DNA from: Actinomycetota bacterium
GTDB lineage: Bacteria > Actinomycetota > Actinomycetes > Nanopelagicales > Nanopelagicaceae
Reading direction: 5' to 3'
DNA length: 64,000 nucleotides
Assembly (NCBI GenBank): GCA_016870365.1
Contig: VGBW01000001.1
Span: forward strand, 124,001 to 188,000
Made by a program: the position numbers and the translations under genes. The notes beneath the pieces are model-generated. The model worked only from the letters and a program-made list of their open reading frames with translations. It searched no databases and was not told the DNA's origin. Below, one piece after another: positions 9,675-17,960 of this stretch (within the stretch, counting starts at the first letter, position 1; each line of letters begins with the position of its first letter).

Positions 9675-11180
9675 TTACTTAGCTGATGATGACTCGGCAA
9701 GGGCTACTAAAGTGCGGAGTGCGACACCTGTTCCGCCAACTGGGGTATATCCGTGGGCTTTTGCCTCGTTGTAGGCCGGCCCTGCAATGTCCAGATGGAG
9801 CCAAGGTAGCTCTGAATCAACAAACTCTTTTAAGAAAAGCCCTGCAACTAACATCCCGCCCATTCGATCACCGATATTTGCCATATCAGCAACTGGGGAA
9901 TCAAGGGATTCTCGAAGTTCCTCAGGTAGTGGCATGGGCCAGAACGCCTCTCCAGTGATTTCTGCAAGAGCTAAGAATTGCGCTCTAAAGCCCTCGTTGT
10001 TTGTCATCACCGCGCTAGTTCTAGTGCCAAGAGCTACAACTTGGGCACCAGTAAGAGTCGCCACATCCACCATGCCATCAAGGCCTCCAGCCTTCTTTCC
10101 AACTTCGGCTGCGCGAACCATGGCATCTGCAAGCACGAGCCGTCCTTCAGCATCTGGATTTAGTACTTCAACGGTCTTACCGCCATAGATAGTGATGATG
10201 TCACTTGGTCTTGTGGCCTTATCGCTGGCCATGTTCTCTGCCAGGGCCGCCCAAGCATCAACGTGAATTGGAAGTTTCAATTCAGCAATTGCTAGAACAG
10301 CGGCACATACCGCTGCTGCTCCACTCATATCGGATTTCATCGCTTCCATACCTTGAGCAGGTTTTAGCGCAAGACCTCCGGTGTCAAATGTGATTCCTTT
10401 TCCAATGTAGGCATAGCGCTTCTTTGCGCCCTTGCCGCTATAGGAGAGACGAAGTAAACGCGGGGGGTTAGCAGAACCTTGGCCAACGCCAACGATTCCA
10501 CCGTAGCCACCCTTTCTGAGTTGAGTTTCATTGAGAATCTCAACTTTCACTCCAAGGCTTGAGGCAATCCCTTTGAATCTCTGTGAAAAAGAATCAGGGG
10601 TTAGATGGCTTGGCGGAGTATTAATTAGGTCTCTAGTTAGGTGAGTGTATTTGGCAATTATCTCTGCCCGCTTGATTCCTTGAACATAACTCTTATTTTT
10701 CGCCTTCTTTGAGTAGAGGGTAATTTTCTTCAAGGCAAGTTTTCTATCAGCCTTTGAACTTCCTCTAAATTCATCAAAGGCATAGGCGCCAAGCAACGCC
10801 CCTTCGGCTATGGCTTGGAAATCTTGCTTAGAGTTCTGTGGCAGAGCAAATGTTGCTGAAGAAGTTCCAGCGAGGGCTCTTGCGGCCGCACCTGCTGCTC
10901 TTCGTAGAACCTCATGGGCGATAGAGCCATTTGGTAGCGCACTTAGCGCGGTTAAGAGAATCAATTTACTGGAGCTACCTGGAAGCTTTATTACCTCATC
11001 ACTTGCTCCACTTGCTTGCAGATCTGCAAGAGCTCGAAGCAGCGGTCCCTGATCTACTTGCAGGTCACCGCTTAGAATCGAATACTTCTTACTCTTGTTA
11101 TCAAGAGCAAATCCCAGGACTAATACTTCATCAATGACTGAGGTATCGGTAGCGTTGATAGTGGGCAATGTTGCCGGCAT
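9675..11180 (-). CDS. pepA: Leucyl aminopeptidase (M17)
   Basis: A 501-residue M17 cytosolic aminopeptidase that trims N-terminal residues from peptides with two divalent metals. The metal and catalytic segments are visible: KGITFDTGGLALKP, MKSDMSGAAAV and NPDAEGRLVLADAM. The poorly conserved N-terminal domain (about 1-170) is present. It is divergent from gcvT, with only 17 bp between start codons and -10 elements that share bases, so both genes are predicted to be leaderless. Confidence 0.95.
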   Translation of the reverse strand: MPATLPTINATDTSVIDEVLVLGFALDNKSKKYSILSGDLQVDQGPLLRALADLQASGASDEVIKLPGSSSKLILLTALSALPNGSIAHEVLRRAAGAAARALAGTSSATFALPQNSKQDFQAIAEGALLGAYAFDEFRGSSKADRKLALKKITLYSKKAKNKSYVQGIKRAEIIAKYTHLTRDLINTPPSHLTPDSFSQRFKGIASSLGVKVEILNETQLRKGGYGGIVGVGQGSANPPRLLRLSYSGKGAKKRYAYIGKGITFDTGGLALKPAQGMEAMKSDMSGAAAVCAAVLAIAELKLPIHVDAWAALAENMASDKATRPSDIITIYGGKTVEVLNPDAEGRLVLADAMVRAAEVGKKAGGLDGMVDVATLTGAQVVALGTRTSAVMTNNEGFRAQFLALAEITGEAFWPMPLPEELRESLDSPVADMANIGDRMGGMLVAGLFLKEFVDSELPWLHLDIAGPAYNEAKAHGYTPVGGTGVALRTLVALAESSSAK

Positions 11181-11197
11181 TAGGCTAGGTTATTGGA
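11181..11197. promoter_or_regulatory. Overlapping divergent -10 elements, pepA / gcvT
   Basis: The 17-bp gap holds TAGGTT (11186-11191, plus strand), 6 nt before the gcvT GTG at 11198. It also holds TAACCT (minus strand, 11192-11187), 6 nt before the pepA ATG at 11180. The two hexamers share five base pairs, so one site can serve polymerase in either direction but not both at once. Confidence 0.55.
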
Positions 11198-12298
11198 GTG
11201 AGCAAATATTCGCCATTACACCAGTTCCATCTTGATTTTGGAGCCAAAGTTACCGATTTTGGGGGATGGCAGATGCCTATCGAATACCCTGCAGCCAAGG
11301 GTGGTGGGGTTCTAAACGAGCATAACGCGGTTAGAAACAGCGTAGGCCTCTTTGATGTTTCTCATCTTGGCAAAGCTTTAGTAAAAGGCGAAGGCGCCCT
11401 TTGCTATCTAAACTCAATTTTTACAAATGACTTGAGAAAAATTTCAGATGGTCAGGCTCAATACACGCTGCTTTGCCAGAAAGGTAATGGTGGAGTAATT
11501 GATGATCTGATCATCTATCGCTACTCAACTTCTCACTTCTTATTGATTCCGAATGCGGCAAATTGTTCTGAAGTCATAAGACAGATAAGCCAAGATGCAC
11601 CCAAGGGCCTTGAGATAGAGAACCTGCATGAAAGCTTTGCCCTCCTTGCTCTTCAAGGACCAAGGTCTGGGGAGGTCTTGAGAGAGCTTGATATAGAAGT
11701 TGAACTTGATTACATGTCTTTCATGGAAAGTAAGTTGGATTCTGAAGAACTCATCATTTGCCGCACGGGATATACCGGGGAACATGGCTATGAAATCCTC
11801 ACCTCCTGGGCTTCTGCCAGAAAGATCTGGGATTTACTCTTAGGCAAGGTTAAGAAGTTTGCAGGATTGCCTGCAGGCCTTGGCGCTCGCGATACTCTAA
11901 GAACTGAGATGGGCTATGCCCTCCATGGTCACGAGCTCACACTAGAAATAACCCCGCTTGAATCAAGCGCTTCCTGGGCTCTGGCATTTGATAAAGAGTT
12001 CTGGGGAAAGAGCGCTCTAGAAAAACAACGTCTAGAAAAGAAGCATAGAAGGCTGGCTGCGATATTAATTTCTGACCGTGGGATACCCAGGGCTGGGATG
12101 GAGATAAGAGATAAGTCAGGCAAAGCTATCGGCTATGTCACTAGTGGAACTTTCTCGCCATCGCTCAAGACTGGAATTGCCCTGGGTCTTCTGGATAGTA
12201 AGTTGGCTATCGATAGTGAAGTATTTATCGATATTAGAGGCCGCCTTAGCCAGGGATTGATTAAGCCATTGCCCTTTCACCCCTCACGGGTGAAGTAA
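11198..12298 (+). CDS. gcvT: Aminomethyltransferase (glycine cleavage T protein)
   Basis: The 366-residue GcvT transfers the methylene group from aminomethylated H protein to tetrahydrofolate. Family landmarks include FGGWQMPIEY near the N-terminus, GLFDVSHLGK, RTGYTGEHGYEI and GLGARDTLRTEMGYALHG. The length is normal. gcvH and gcvP are not in the window. The GTG start is predicted to be leaderless. Its 3' end overlaps the convergent ECF S-component gene by 38 bp. Confidence 0.94.
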   Translation: MSKYSPLHQFHLDFGAKVTDFGGWQMPIEYPAAKGGGVLNEHNAVRNSVGLFDVSHLGKALVKGEGALCYLNSIFTNDLRKISDGQAQYTLLCQKGNGGVIDDLIIYRYSTSHFLLIPNAANCSEVIRQISQDAPKGLEIENLHESFALLALQGPRSGEVLRELDIEVELDYMSFMESKLDSEELIICRTGYTGEHGYEILTSWASARKIWDLLLGKVKKFAGLPAGLGARDTLRTEMGYALHGHELTLEITPLESSASWALAFDKEFWGKSALEKQRLEKKHRRLAAILISDRGIPRAGMEIRDKSGKAIGYVTSGTFSPSLKTGIALGLLDSKLAIDSEVFIDIRGRLSQGLIKPLPFHPSRVK

Positions 12299-13067
12299 GC
12301 CCCATTCTCATTGAGGCTCTAGATAGCGATGGGAGAAGCGCTCTAGCACTTACCGCAATTAGTATCGCCGTAGTCATAGCTCTAGGAATATCCCAAGCCA
12401 TAGCCGTCGTTAGATGAAATGTTAGAAATCGAGCAAGATTTTCCAGGACGGATGCTCCGGCGATAAAACCTAGTTGAGTATTAGTTGAGGCGATCCATGG
12501 CCAGAGCTGAAGATCCATAAGGGCGCCAAATGTAAGGGAGGAAATAATTCCGATTGCTATGAGAAACTGAATTTCAAAGCGCCTAGGGATCACTCTTGAG
12601 AATAGACCTGCAAAGAGCCCAATCCATCCTGCTGCCAACATTTGAAAAGAGAGCCACGGACCAATTCCTCCAGTGAGAATTGCAGAAACCGCCATAGAGA
12701 TGACTCCAAGTGAGAAGCCAAACTTTGCACCGAAAACATAGCTGGCGATTATCAAGATAAACCACATTGGTTCAACTCCAACAGCTCCTGCCCCCACTAA
12801 GCGCAGAGCAGCGATAAGGGCGGCGAGAACCCCAAGGAGGGCCACGATCTTGCTATTGAGTGCGCCTCTTGAAATCTCTAGTGAAATTGCTAGTACTGCA
12901 ATCCCTGCTACAAAGAGCGCCAGGAATCGAGCAGAGTCTGGTTCAAAGAGAAAGAAGTTGCTCTCTGGGATGTAGAGGGGCCAAGTGAATGAAACAAGTC
13001 CCACAATTGAGCCAATAAGTATGGGCAGCCAAGAGAAGAACTTAGAGAGATCCTTAATTCTTGGCAT
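12261..13067 (-). CDS. ECF transporter substrate-binding (S) component, predicted cobalamin
   Basis: A 268-residue integral membrane protein with about seven hydrophobic segments. The ECF S-component layout shows in the YVFGAKFGFSLGVISM and TGGIGPWLSFQMLAAGWIGL segments. It is the last gene of a four-gene operon with the ECF ATPase, the T component and an SCO2322-like protein, all behind a cobalamin riboswitch. B12 or a B12 precursor is therefore the predicted ligand; that assignment comes from context. Its start overlaps the ATPase gene by 14 bp, and its end overlaps gcvT. Confidence 0.8.
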   Translation of the reverse strand: MPRIKDLSKFFSWLPILIGSIVGLVSFTWPLYIPESNFFLFEPDSARFLALFVAGIAVLAISLEISRGALNSKIVALLGVLAALIAALRLVGAGAVGVEPMWFILIIASYVFGAKFGFSLGVISMAVSAILTGGIGPWLSFQMLAAGWIGLFAGLFSRVIPRRFEIQFLIAIGIISSLTFGALMDLQLWPWIASTNTQLGFIAGASVLENLARFLTFHLTTAMAWDIPRAMTTAILIAVSARALLPSLSRASMRMGLTSPVRGERAMA

Positions 13068-14661
13068 TTAGGAATCTTTCGACATCACTGAGGCAGAGCC
13101 AGGTGTTGTTGGGCAGAGCCTTTGATACTTGGGGGGCAAAGGCAGGAGATGCCTTAAGGACCTCTTGCCTGCTGCCATCAGCTATTACTTGTCCATCTGA
13201 AAGAAAGATCACGCGATCTGCAACCTCTGCAACTAACTCGACATCATGGGTTGAAATAAAGACTGCGCGATTGGTATCTGACGCAATTGACTTTAAGTTC
13301 TTAATAAGTACTTTCTTGGCCTCATAATCAAGACCTCGAGTTGGTTCATCCAGAATCACTAATGAAGGTTGTGCTGCAAGGATGATGCTTAGAGCAAGTC
13401 CTAGGCGCTGCCCTTCTGAAATATCCCTGGGGTGTGAGTTTAGGCCCGGAATCTTCATTAACTCTTGGTAGATGGAAAGGGTGGCTCCAGATTCCACCCC
13501 ATTATCAGAATCTGCCAGGTCACACTCATCCTCAATTGATTGTCCATAGAGCAGATCGCCAGCGTCTTGGGGGATGTAGCCGACAAACTCTATTAACTCC
13601 TTATCGGTAAGAGCCTCTGGGTCTCTCTCTTTAACTCTAACCTCGCCTTTGATTAGTGGAGCTGTCCCGACTGCACATCTAAGTAAGGTGGTCTTTCCCG
13701 CGCCATTTCTTCCCATTAGAGCAACGATCTCACCACCATTGATCTCAAGGCTCACCCCATCTAAGGCGTGAACCTTTCTACCCTCATCGTATGAAGCACT
13801 AACAGAATCAATTTTCAATATCGCAGCACCTTTAGCTTTTCTAACCGGCTCTACTTCGCTCTCCTTGATTTGGGGGGCATTCTTGCGGAATTCACGGATC
13901 GAAAGAGGGATATCGCCTAACTTTAGTTTTCTAGCTAACTCCACTAAAGGAGGGGCTATCGAAGAGTCGTTTAGTATCTGTCTTGCAGGACCAAGATCCA
14001 TAGATCCATCTCCGTGAATCAAGATTATTCGATCAACAAATCCAATTACTCGCTCCAGTCTATGCTCTGCCAGAATTACGGTAAGCCCTAGATCGTGAAC
14101 TAGGCGATGCAGAATCGATAGCACCTCCTCTGCAGCGATTGGATCAAGTGCGCTAGTGGGTTCATCAAGAAGTAGGACCTTAGGATTTGTCACAAGAGCT
14201 GCAGCTATTGCAACCCTTTGTTGCTCCCCGCCACTTAGCTCTGAGATATTTCTTCGTCTTAAGGGGGCAAGTGCCAGTAGATCCAACACCTCCTCTACTC
14301 GCTTTCTCATTATCTCTGGAGCAATTCCCAGGCTCTCAAGCCCGAATGCGATCTCATCTTCTACGACATCTGAGACAAATCCATTGATCGGATTTTGGCC
14401 AACGATTCCCACGACATCAGCTAGCTCTCCAGGTCTTAGCGCCCTGGTACTACGTCCATCAACGCTGATTTCACCGGTCAGGATTCCTCCAGTGTGATGG
14501 GGGATAAGGCCGTTAATCAACTTAAGTAGTGAGCTTTTACCAGCTCCAGTGTGGCCAATTAGAAGGAGCAACTCTCCTTCATTGACGGTAAATGTAATAT
14601 CTTCAACGATCGTTCTCTGCGCATTGGGATAGATCAGGGAGACATTAGAGAAGGTAATCAT
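13054..14661 (-). CDS. ECF transporter ATPase, two fused ABC domains
   Basis: A 536-residue fusion of the two ECF ATPases. Domain 1 (about 1-230) has Walker A GHTGAGKSS, signature LSGGEQQR and DEPTSALD. Domain 2 (about 280-500) has GRNGAGKTT, a divergent signature ISEGQR and DEPTRGLD. It energises vitamin uptake with the T and S components. I start it at 14661, where ATG overlaps the T-gene stop as TGATG; the frame runs 45 codons further upstream, but those codons lie within the T gene. Confidence 0.9.
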   Translation of the reverse strand: MITFSNVSLIYPNAQRTIVEDITFTVNEGELLLLIGHTGAGKSSLLKLINGLIPHHTGGILTGEISVDGRSTRALRPGELADVVGIVGQNPINGFVSDVVEDEIAFGLESLGIAPEIMRKRVEEVLDLLALAPLRRRNISELSGGEQQRVAIAAALVTNPKVLLLDEPTSALDPIAAEEVLSILHRLVHDLGLTVILAEHRLERVIGFVDRIILIHGDGSMDLGPARQILNDSSIAPPLVELARKLKLGDIPLSIREFRKNAPQIKESEVEPVRKAKGAAILKIDSVSASYDEGRKVHALDGVSLEINGGEIVALMGRNGAGKTTLLRCAVGTAPLIKGEVRVKERDPEALTDKELIEFVGYIPQDAGDLLYGQSIEDECDLADSDNGVESGATLSIYQELMKIPGLNSHPRDISEGQRLGLALSIILAAQPSLVILDEPTRGLDYEAKKVLIKNLKSIASDTNRAVFISTHDVELVAEVADRVIFLSDGQVIADGSRQEVLKASPAFAPQVSKALPNNTWLCLSDVERFLNAKN

Positions 14662-15509
14662 CAGATGAACCCTGGAGTTATTACTGCTATTAGAAGAAGG
14701 CAGGCCAGCAGCACGCCTGATAGCGCTGGAAGTAGAAGAACGAAAATCAAGCCATAGACCGGCGAGGCTAGCGCTAGCGTTTCTCGAAAGCGCCAAATGT
14801 GTGGGCGATATCTGCTGGGATTTGGAAAGTATCCATAGCCTCTAGATTCTAGAGAGGCAGCAAGATCTATCGATCGCTCCAAAGATTCTTCAAGAACAGG
14901 AATGCCAACATTTCTAAATGATGCAATTCCAGTCGATTTCTTCCCCCTTAAGCGTCTGGCTGCCCTGACTCTTTGAATGCTTCTAGCGCTCTGGGGAGCA
15001 ACGGAGCTAGCGATTACTGTGGCTAGCCCTATTGCGTAATACCTCCGCGGAAGAACTCGTAGGAGTTCATGAGGATTACTTAATGCATTCGCCGCAGCAA
15101 AGATGAGAATTAATGCAACTAGCAACATTGCTTCATCAAATGCGGTTGATAAGCGCTGTGAGGTGACTTCTCCGCCAAGTCTTACTCCCACAAAGAGGTC
15201 TGGAAGAGTAATTCTTGGAATGGTAAAGAGCACCTGCCCGGGCATGGGGACTCCAATTACTACCCCTATCGCCATTCGAAGAACAAAGGCCAGAGCTGCA
15301 AGTCGTAGCGCCCACCTAAATGATTGATACCAATAGGTGTTGCTGCGCTTTAGCAGAACTAGAGCAACTGCTCCAAGGGATACTGAAAATGAGATCAGAG
15401 TTGAATCTGCAACAAGGAGAATTACCAGGATAGTAAGCGCCCAGAGCCACCAGAAGAGCGGATGAAAGCTGCCGGTATCGACCTTGGGCATTAACTTCCT
15501 ACTTTCCAC
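14661..15509 (-). CDS. ECF transporter transmembrane (T) component, CbiQ family
   Basis: A 282-residue membrane protein that couples the ATPases to the S component. The two characteristic Ala-Arg-Gly type coupling motifs are visible as ARRLRG and LESRGYG in the cytoplasmic loop, followed by two more membrane segments. It lies between the ATPase (1-bp stop/start overlap) and the SCO2322-like gene (3-bp gap). The GTG at 15509 gives the longest product; an ATG six codons in (15491), with AGGAAG close upstream, is an alternative start. Confidence 0.88.
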   Translation of the reverse strand: MESRKLMPKVDTGSFHPLFWWLWALTILVILLVADSTLISFSVSLGAVALVLLKRSNTYWYQSFRWALRLAALAFVLRMAIGVVIGVPMPGQVLFTIPRITLPDLFVGVRLGGEVTSQRLSTAFDEAMLLVALILIFAAANALSNPHELLRVLPRRYYAIGLATVIASSVAPQSARSIQRVRAARRLRGKKSTGIASFRNVGIPVLEESLERSIDLAASLESRGYGYFPNPSRYRPHIWRFRETLALASPVYGLIFVLLLPALSGVLLACLLLIAVITPGFI

Positions 15510-15512
15510 AAG

Positions 15513-16187
15513 TTACTCAGCGCGACGGCGATTGATCAAGAAACCAATGACTAGTAGCGCTGCTAGAGCCCCTAGAAGTATTGGTGAATTGCTGCCGTAG
15601 CCCTTTGCCTCTTCACCAGTTGCCTCTATCGCCACTGGCTCATCAGGAGCTGGTTCATCAACCTCTGCACCGCACTCACTTGCTGGGTATCCAGCAATTC
15701 CGCAGATAAGCCCCGAGTCTGCGGCTCTTACTGGAAGTGCTGCCTCAAGTACATCAAGGCCAACTGCGCCTTTGTTTATTACCACGCAATCTGAGAAGAA
15801 CTCATTGGGAATCTCACCTTCAGGGGCAAGATTTCCGGCGCCAAAGTCAACGACTAGTCCTACGCGGATTCTTCCTGATGCTTCAGGGGTATCTGCGCAG
15901 AGAGTTGCAAAGTCAGGATCCATCATTGGCTCAATTGCTGGAATGTCATTGGAGCTAAATACAAATGCCCATCCCTCAACATCCCCATCTTTGACTTCAA
16001 CCGATGGCCCAGTCATTGCAGCGCTCCAAGAGGAAGCCCCTGCTGCTGCCTGAAAATATCCCCAGTAGCGATAGCCCTTAGCGCCATGAGATGGAATTGG
16101 AGCAAGCAAGCTAAGAACTAGCACTGCGAATGCAATTAGCTTTGGACAAGTATCTAAGATACCCAAACTGGTCTTTCGATTAAGCAT
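15513..16187 (-). CDS. SCO2322-like secreted membrane-anchored protein
   Basis: A 224-residue exported protein with an N-terminal signal segment (LIAFAVLVLSLLAPIPSHG). The early YRYWGYFQ motif and tryptophan-rich start are typical of the SCO2322 family. An acidic Pro-rich stalk (about 175-195) and a C-terminal membrane anchor with a basic end (INRRRAE) follow. The family is found beside ECF transporter genes, and its role is not known; capture or delivery of the vitamin outside the membrane is a guess. It is the first gene after the cobalamin riboswitch, with GAAAGG 6 nt before the ATG. Confidence 0.82.
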   Translation of the reverse strand: MLNRKTSLGILDTCPKLIAFAVLVLSLLAPIPSHGAKGYRYWGYFQAAAGASSWSAAMTGPSVEVKDGDVEGWAFVFSSNDIPAIEPMMDPDFATLCADTPEASGRIRVGLVVDFGAGNLAPEGEIPNEFFSDCVVINKGAVGLDVLEAALPVRAADSGLICGIAGYPASECGAEVDEPAPDEPVAIEATGEEAKGYGSNSPILLGALAALLVIGFLINRRRAE

Positions 16188-16268
16188 TGTGAACCTTTCA
16201 TAGAATAAAAGGGCTCACGACGGCGAAAAAAAGTTTCCGCCCCGCAAACCACGACGGGTGGTAAAGAT
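16188..16268 (-). promoter_or_regulatory. Expression platform of the cobalamin riboswitch
   Basis: Between the aptamer and the SCO2322-like ATG, the minus strand has a short hairpin (CCACCCGTCGTGG), a GGCG...CGCC stem around an A/T-rich loop, and a second copy of CGTCGTG. The repeated segment could allow alternative pairing. There is no clear stem followed by a U-tract, so control of translation seems likelier than termination. Confidence 0.4.
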
Positions 16269-16366
16269 GCTTTTTGGGTGGTAATCCGACTTACCTATCT
16301 TGAAAAAATAGGATCACGGTTGCGGGTCAGCGCCGGATTTTCACCGACTTCCCCATTCCAAAGAGC
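16269..16366 (-). ncRNA. Cobalamin riboswitch aptamer
   Basis: On the minus strand the conserved core reads GGTGAAAATCCGGCGCTG, then ACCCGCAACCGTGA, then (after a variable stem) AAGTCGGATTACCACCC. This follows the B12-box consensus closely. A closing P1 stem can be drawn between GCTCTTTGG (16366-16358) and CCAAAAAGC (16277-16269) with one mismatch. It precedes the SCO2322-ECF operon and should turn it down when adenosylcobalamin is abundant. This is the main evidence that the transporter handles B12. Confidence 0.93.
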
Positions 16367-16433
16367 TATTAAGTTGTAGGGGCTAATTAATCAGATAAGT
16401 GGCCAAATTGCAAGGAGGCGCTAGGCTCTCTTT

Positions 16434-17435
16434 ATGGAATTCAGAAAACTTGGCAGCTCGGGGATGTACATCTCAGAGATCTCTTACGGAAATTGGATCA
16501 CCCACGGCTCACAAGTCGAGCAAGATGCGGCAATCAAGTGCGTGAGAATGGCCTTTGACTTGGGTATTACCACCTTTGACACGGCAGATGTCTATGCCGG
16601 CACGCGCGCAGAGAGCGTGATGGGCAAAGCCCTTAAGGGAATAAGAAGGCAATCATATGAACTTTTCACCAAGGTTTATTGGCCCACAGGCAGTGGGAAA
16701 AATGATCGAGGCCTATCGCGTAAGCACATCATGGAATCAGTTCACGCCTCTTTGAAGCGCTTGAATACTGATTATTTGGATCTCTATCAAATGCATCGCT
16801 TTGATTATGAAACTCCACTGGAGGAGAGCCTGTCTGCCTTTGATGACTTAATACGCCAAGGAAAAGTTTTATATATTGGATTCTCTGAATGGGATGCTGC
16901 CCAGATTAGTAGCGCGCTAAAGATTCAAGATGCCAAGGGCTATACCCGTTTTATCTCGAGCCAGCCTCAATACTCCATGCTCTGGCGAGTGATTGAGAGC
17001 AAAGTCGACCCACTATGTCGCCAAGAGGGCATTGGCCACATTGTCTGGTCGCCGATTGCACAAGGTGCGCTAACTGGTAAATATCTGGCCGGCAAGAAGC
17101 CACCTAAAGGATCAAGGGCTACTGACAAGAAAGGTGGCGCAGATATGATCTCGCGCTGGGTTAAGTATGATGTTTTGACTGCCGTTCAGAAACTAAAACC
17201 AATTGCTGAAGAGGAAGGATTAACTCAGGCTCAACTAGCAGTGGCTTGGGTATTGCAGAATCCGAATGTCTCATCAGCAATCATTGGCGCAACCAAGCCT
17301 TCTCAAATTAAGGAAAATGTCAAAGCTTCCGGAGTCAAGTTAAGTAGCGAAACTATGAGAGCAATAGATGGCGCGCTAGGTGCTCTTCCTGAGAAAGATC
17401 CTGCGAAAACTGTTAGCCCAAATCCCCGGGCTTGA
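16434..17435 (+). CDS. Aldo/keto reductase family oxidoreductase
   Basis: A 333-residue NADPH-dependent aldo/keto reductase resembling the Kv-beta subgroup. The tetrad can be placed at the Asp and Tyr of FDTADVYAG, the Lys of LFTKVYW and the His of QMHRFDYETP. The nucleotide-binding end shows SAIIGATKPSQIKEN. The physiological carbonyl substrate is unknown. TAGGCT lies 6 nt before the ATG, so a leaderless start is predicted. It points away from the riboswitch and is not controlled by it. Confidence 0.92.
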   Translation: MEFRKLGSSGMYISEISYGNWITHGSQVEQDAAIKCVRMAFDLGITTFDTADVYAGTRAESVMGKALKGIRRQSYELFTKVYWPTGSGKNDRGLSRKHIMESVHASLKRLNTDYLDLYQMHRFDYETPLEESLSAFDDLIRQGKVLYIGFSEWDAAQISSALKIQDAKGYTRFISSQPQYSMLWRVIESKVDPLCRQEGIGHIVWSPIAQGALTGKYLAGKKPPKGSRATDKKGGADMISRWVKYDVLTAVQKLKPIAEEEGLTQAQLAVAWVLQNPNVSSAIIGATKPSQIKENVKASGVKLSSETMRAIDGALGALPEKDPAKTVSPNPRA

Positions 17436-17436
17436 C

Positions 17437-17955
17437 TTAGATTCTCTCGCCTCGCTTGACTTGGGGAAGTGGGGCTCTAAGCCTTCGAATCTGGGTGGAG
17501 CGCAGCCAGCCATACATGCCAAGGCCCTTCAATGCTTCACCAGGAAAGCGTGTGCTTACCTCGCGTTTGATCCGACGCGAGAGAATGTATCCATCGACAA
17601 CCGAGAGAATCAGCGCTGAATACATCAGAGCGATAGCAGCAAATTGCACATACATCACGGGAATTAGCGTCATGAAAAGAACTAGAACAATCATGGGGAG
17701 AAAGAACTCCCCAACAGAGCGACGTGAATCGACAAAATCTCTGACAAAGCGCCTCACCGGGCCCTTGTCTCTTGGCGGTAGAGCGTTCTCATCACCGCGC
17801 ATATATGCAGCACGTTGTCGAGCACGCAACACTCGAGCCTGGGCCTTCTGCAATTTCCTAGTCTCTTTATTCGCAGCAGGCGCAAGGCGGTTAACGATTC
17901 TTGATTGCTCTGCCTCTTTGCGCTTTGGGGTGGGACGACCCTTTTTCTCTACCAT
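17437..17955 (-). CDS. DUF3043 membrane protein
   Basis: A 172-residue protein with a charged N-terminal half (GRPTPKRKEAEQ, RVLRARQRAAYMRGDE), a central KGPVRRFVRDFVDSRRSVGEFF block and two hydrophobic helices. It ends in a basic tail. This arrangement is diagnostic for DUF3043, an actinobacterial family of unknown function. It lies 5 bp downstream of nadA and is probably cotranscribed. The aldo/keto reductase converges on it with a 1-bp gap. Confidence 0.88.
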   Translation of the reverse strand: MVEKKGRPTPKRKEAEQSRIVNRLAPAANKETRKLQKAQARVLRARQRAAYMRGDENALPPRDKGPVRRFVRDFVDSRRSVGEFFLPMIVLVLFMTLIPVMYVQFAAIALMYSALILSVVDGYILSRRIKREVSTRFPGEALKGLGMYGWLRSTQIRRLRAPLPQVKRGERI

Positions 17956-17960
17956 AGACG

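Noticed and set aside
14662-14796. 45-codon N-terminal extension of the ECF ATPase.
   Set aside because: It overlaps the T-component gene entirely and has no ABC homology; the ATG at 14661 overlaps the T stop as TGATG.
16188-16268. Intrinsic terminator between riboswitch and SCO2322-like gene.
   Set aside because: The A/T run lies inside the loop of the GGCG/CGCC stem, not after a stem, so the classic terminator layout is missing.
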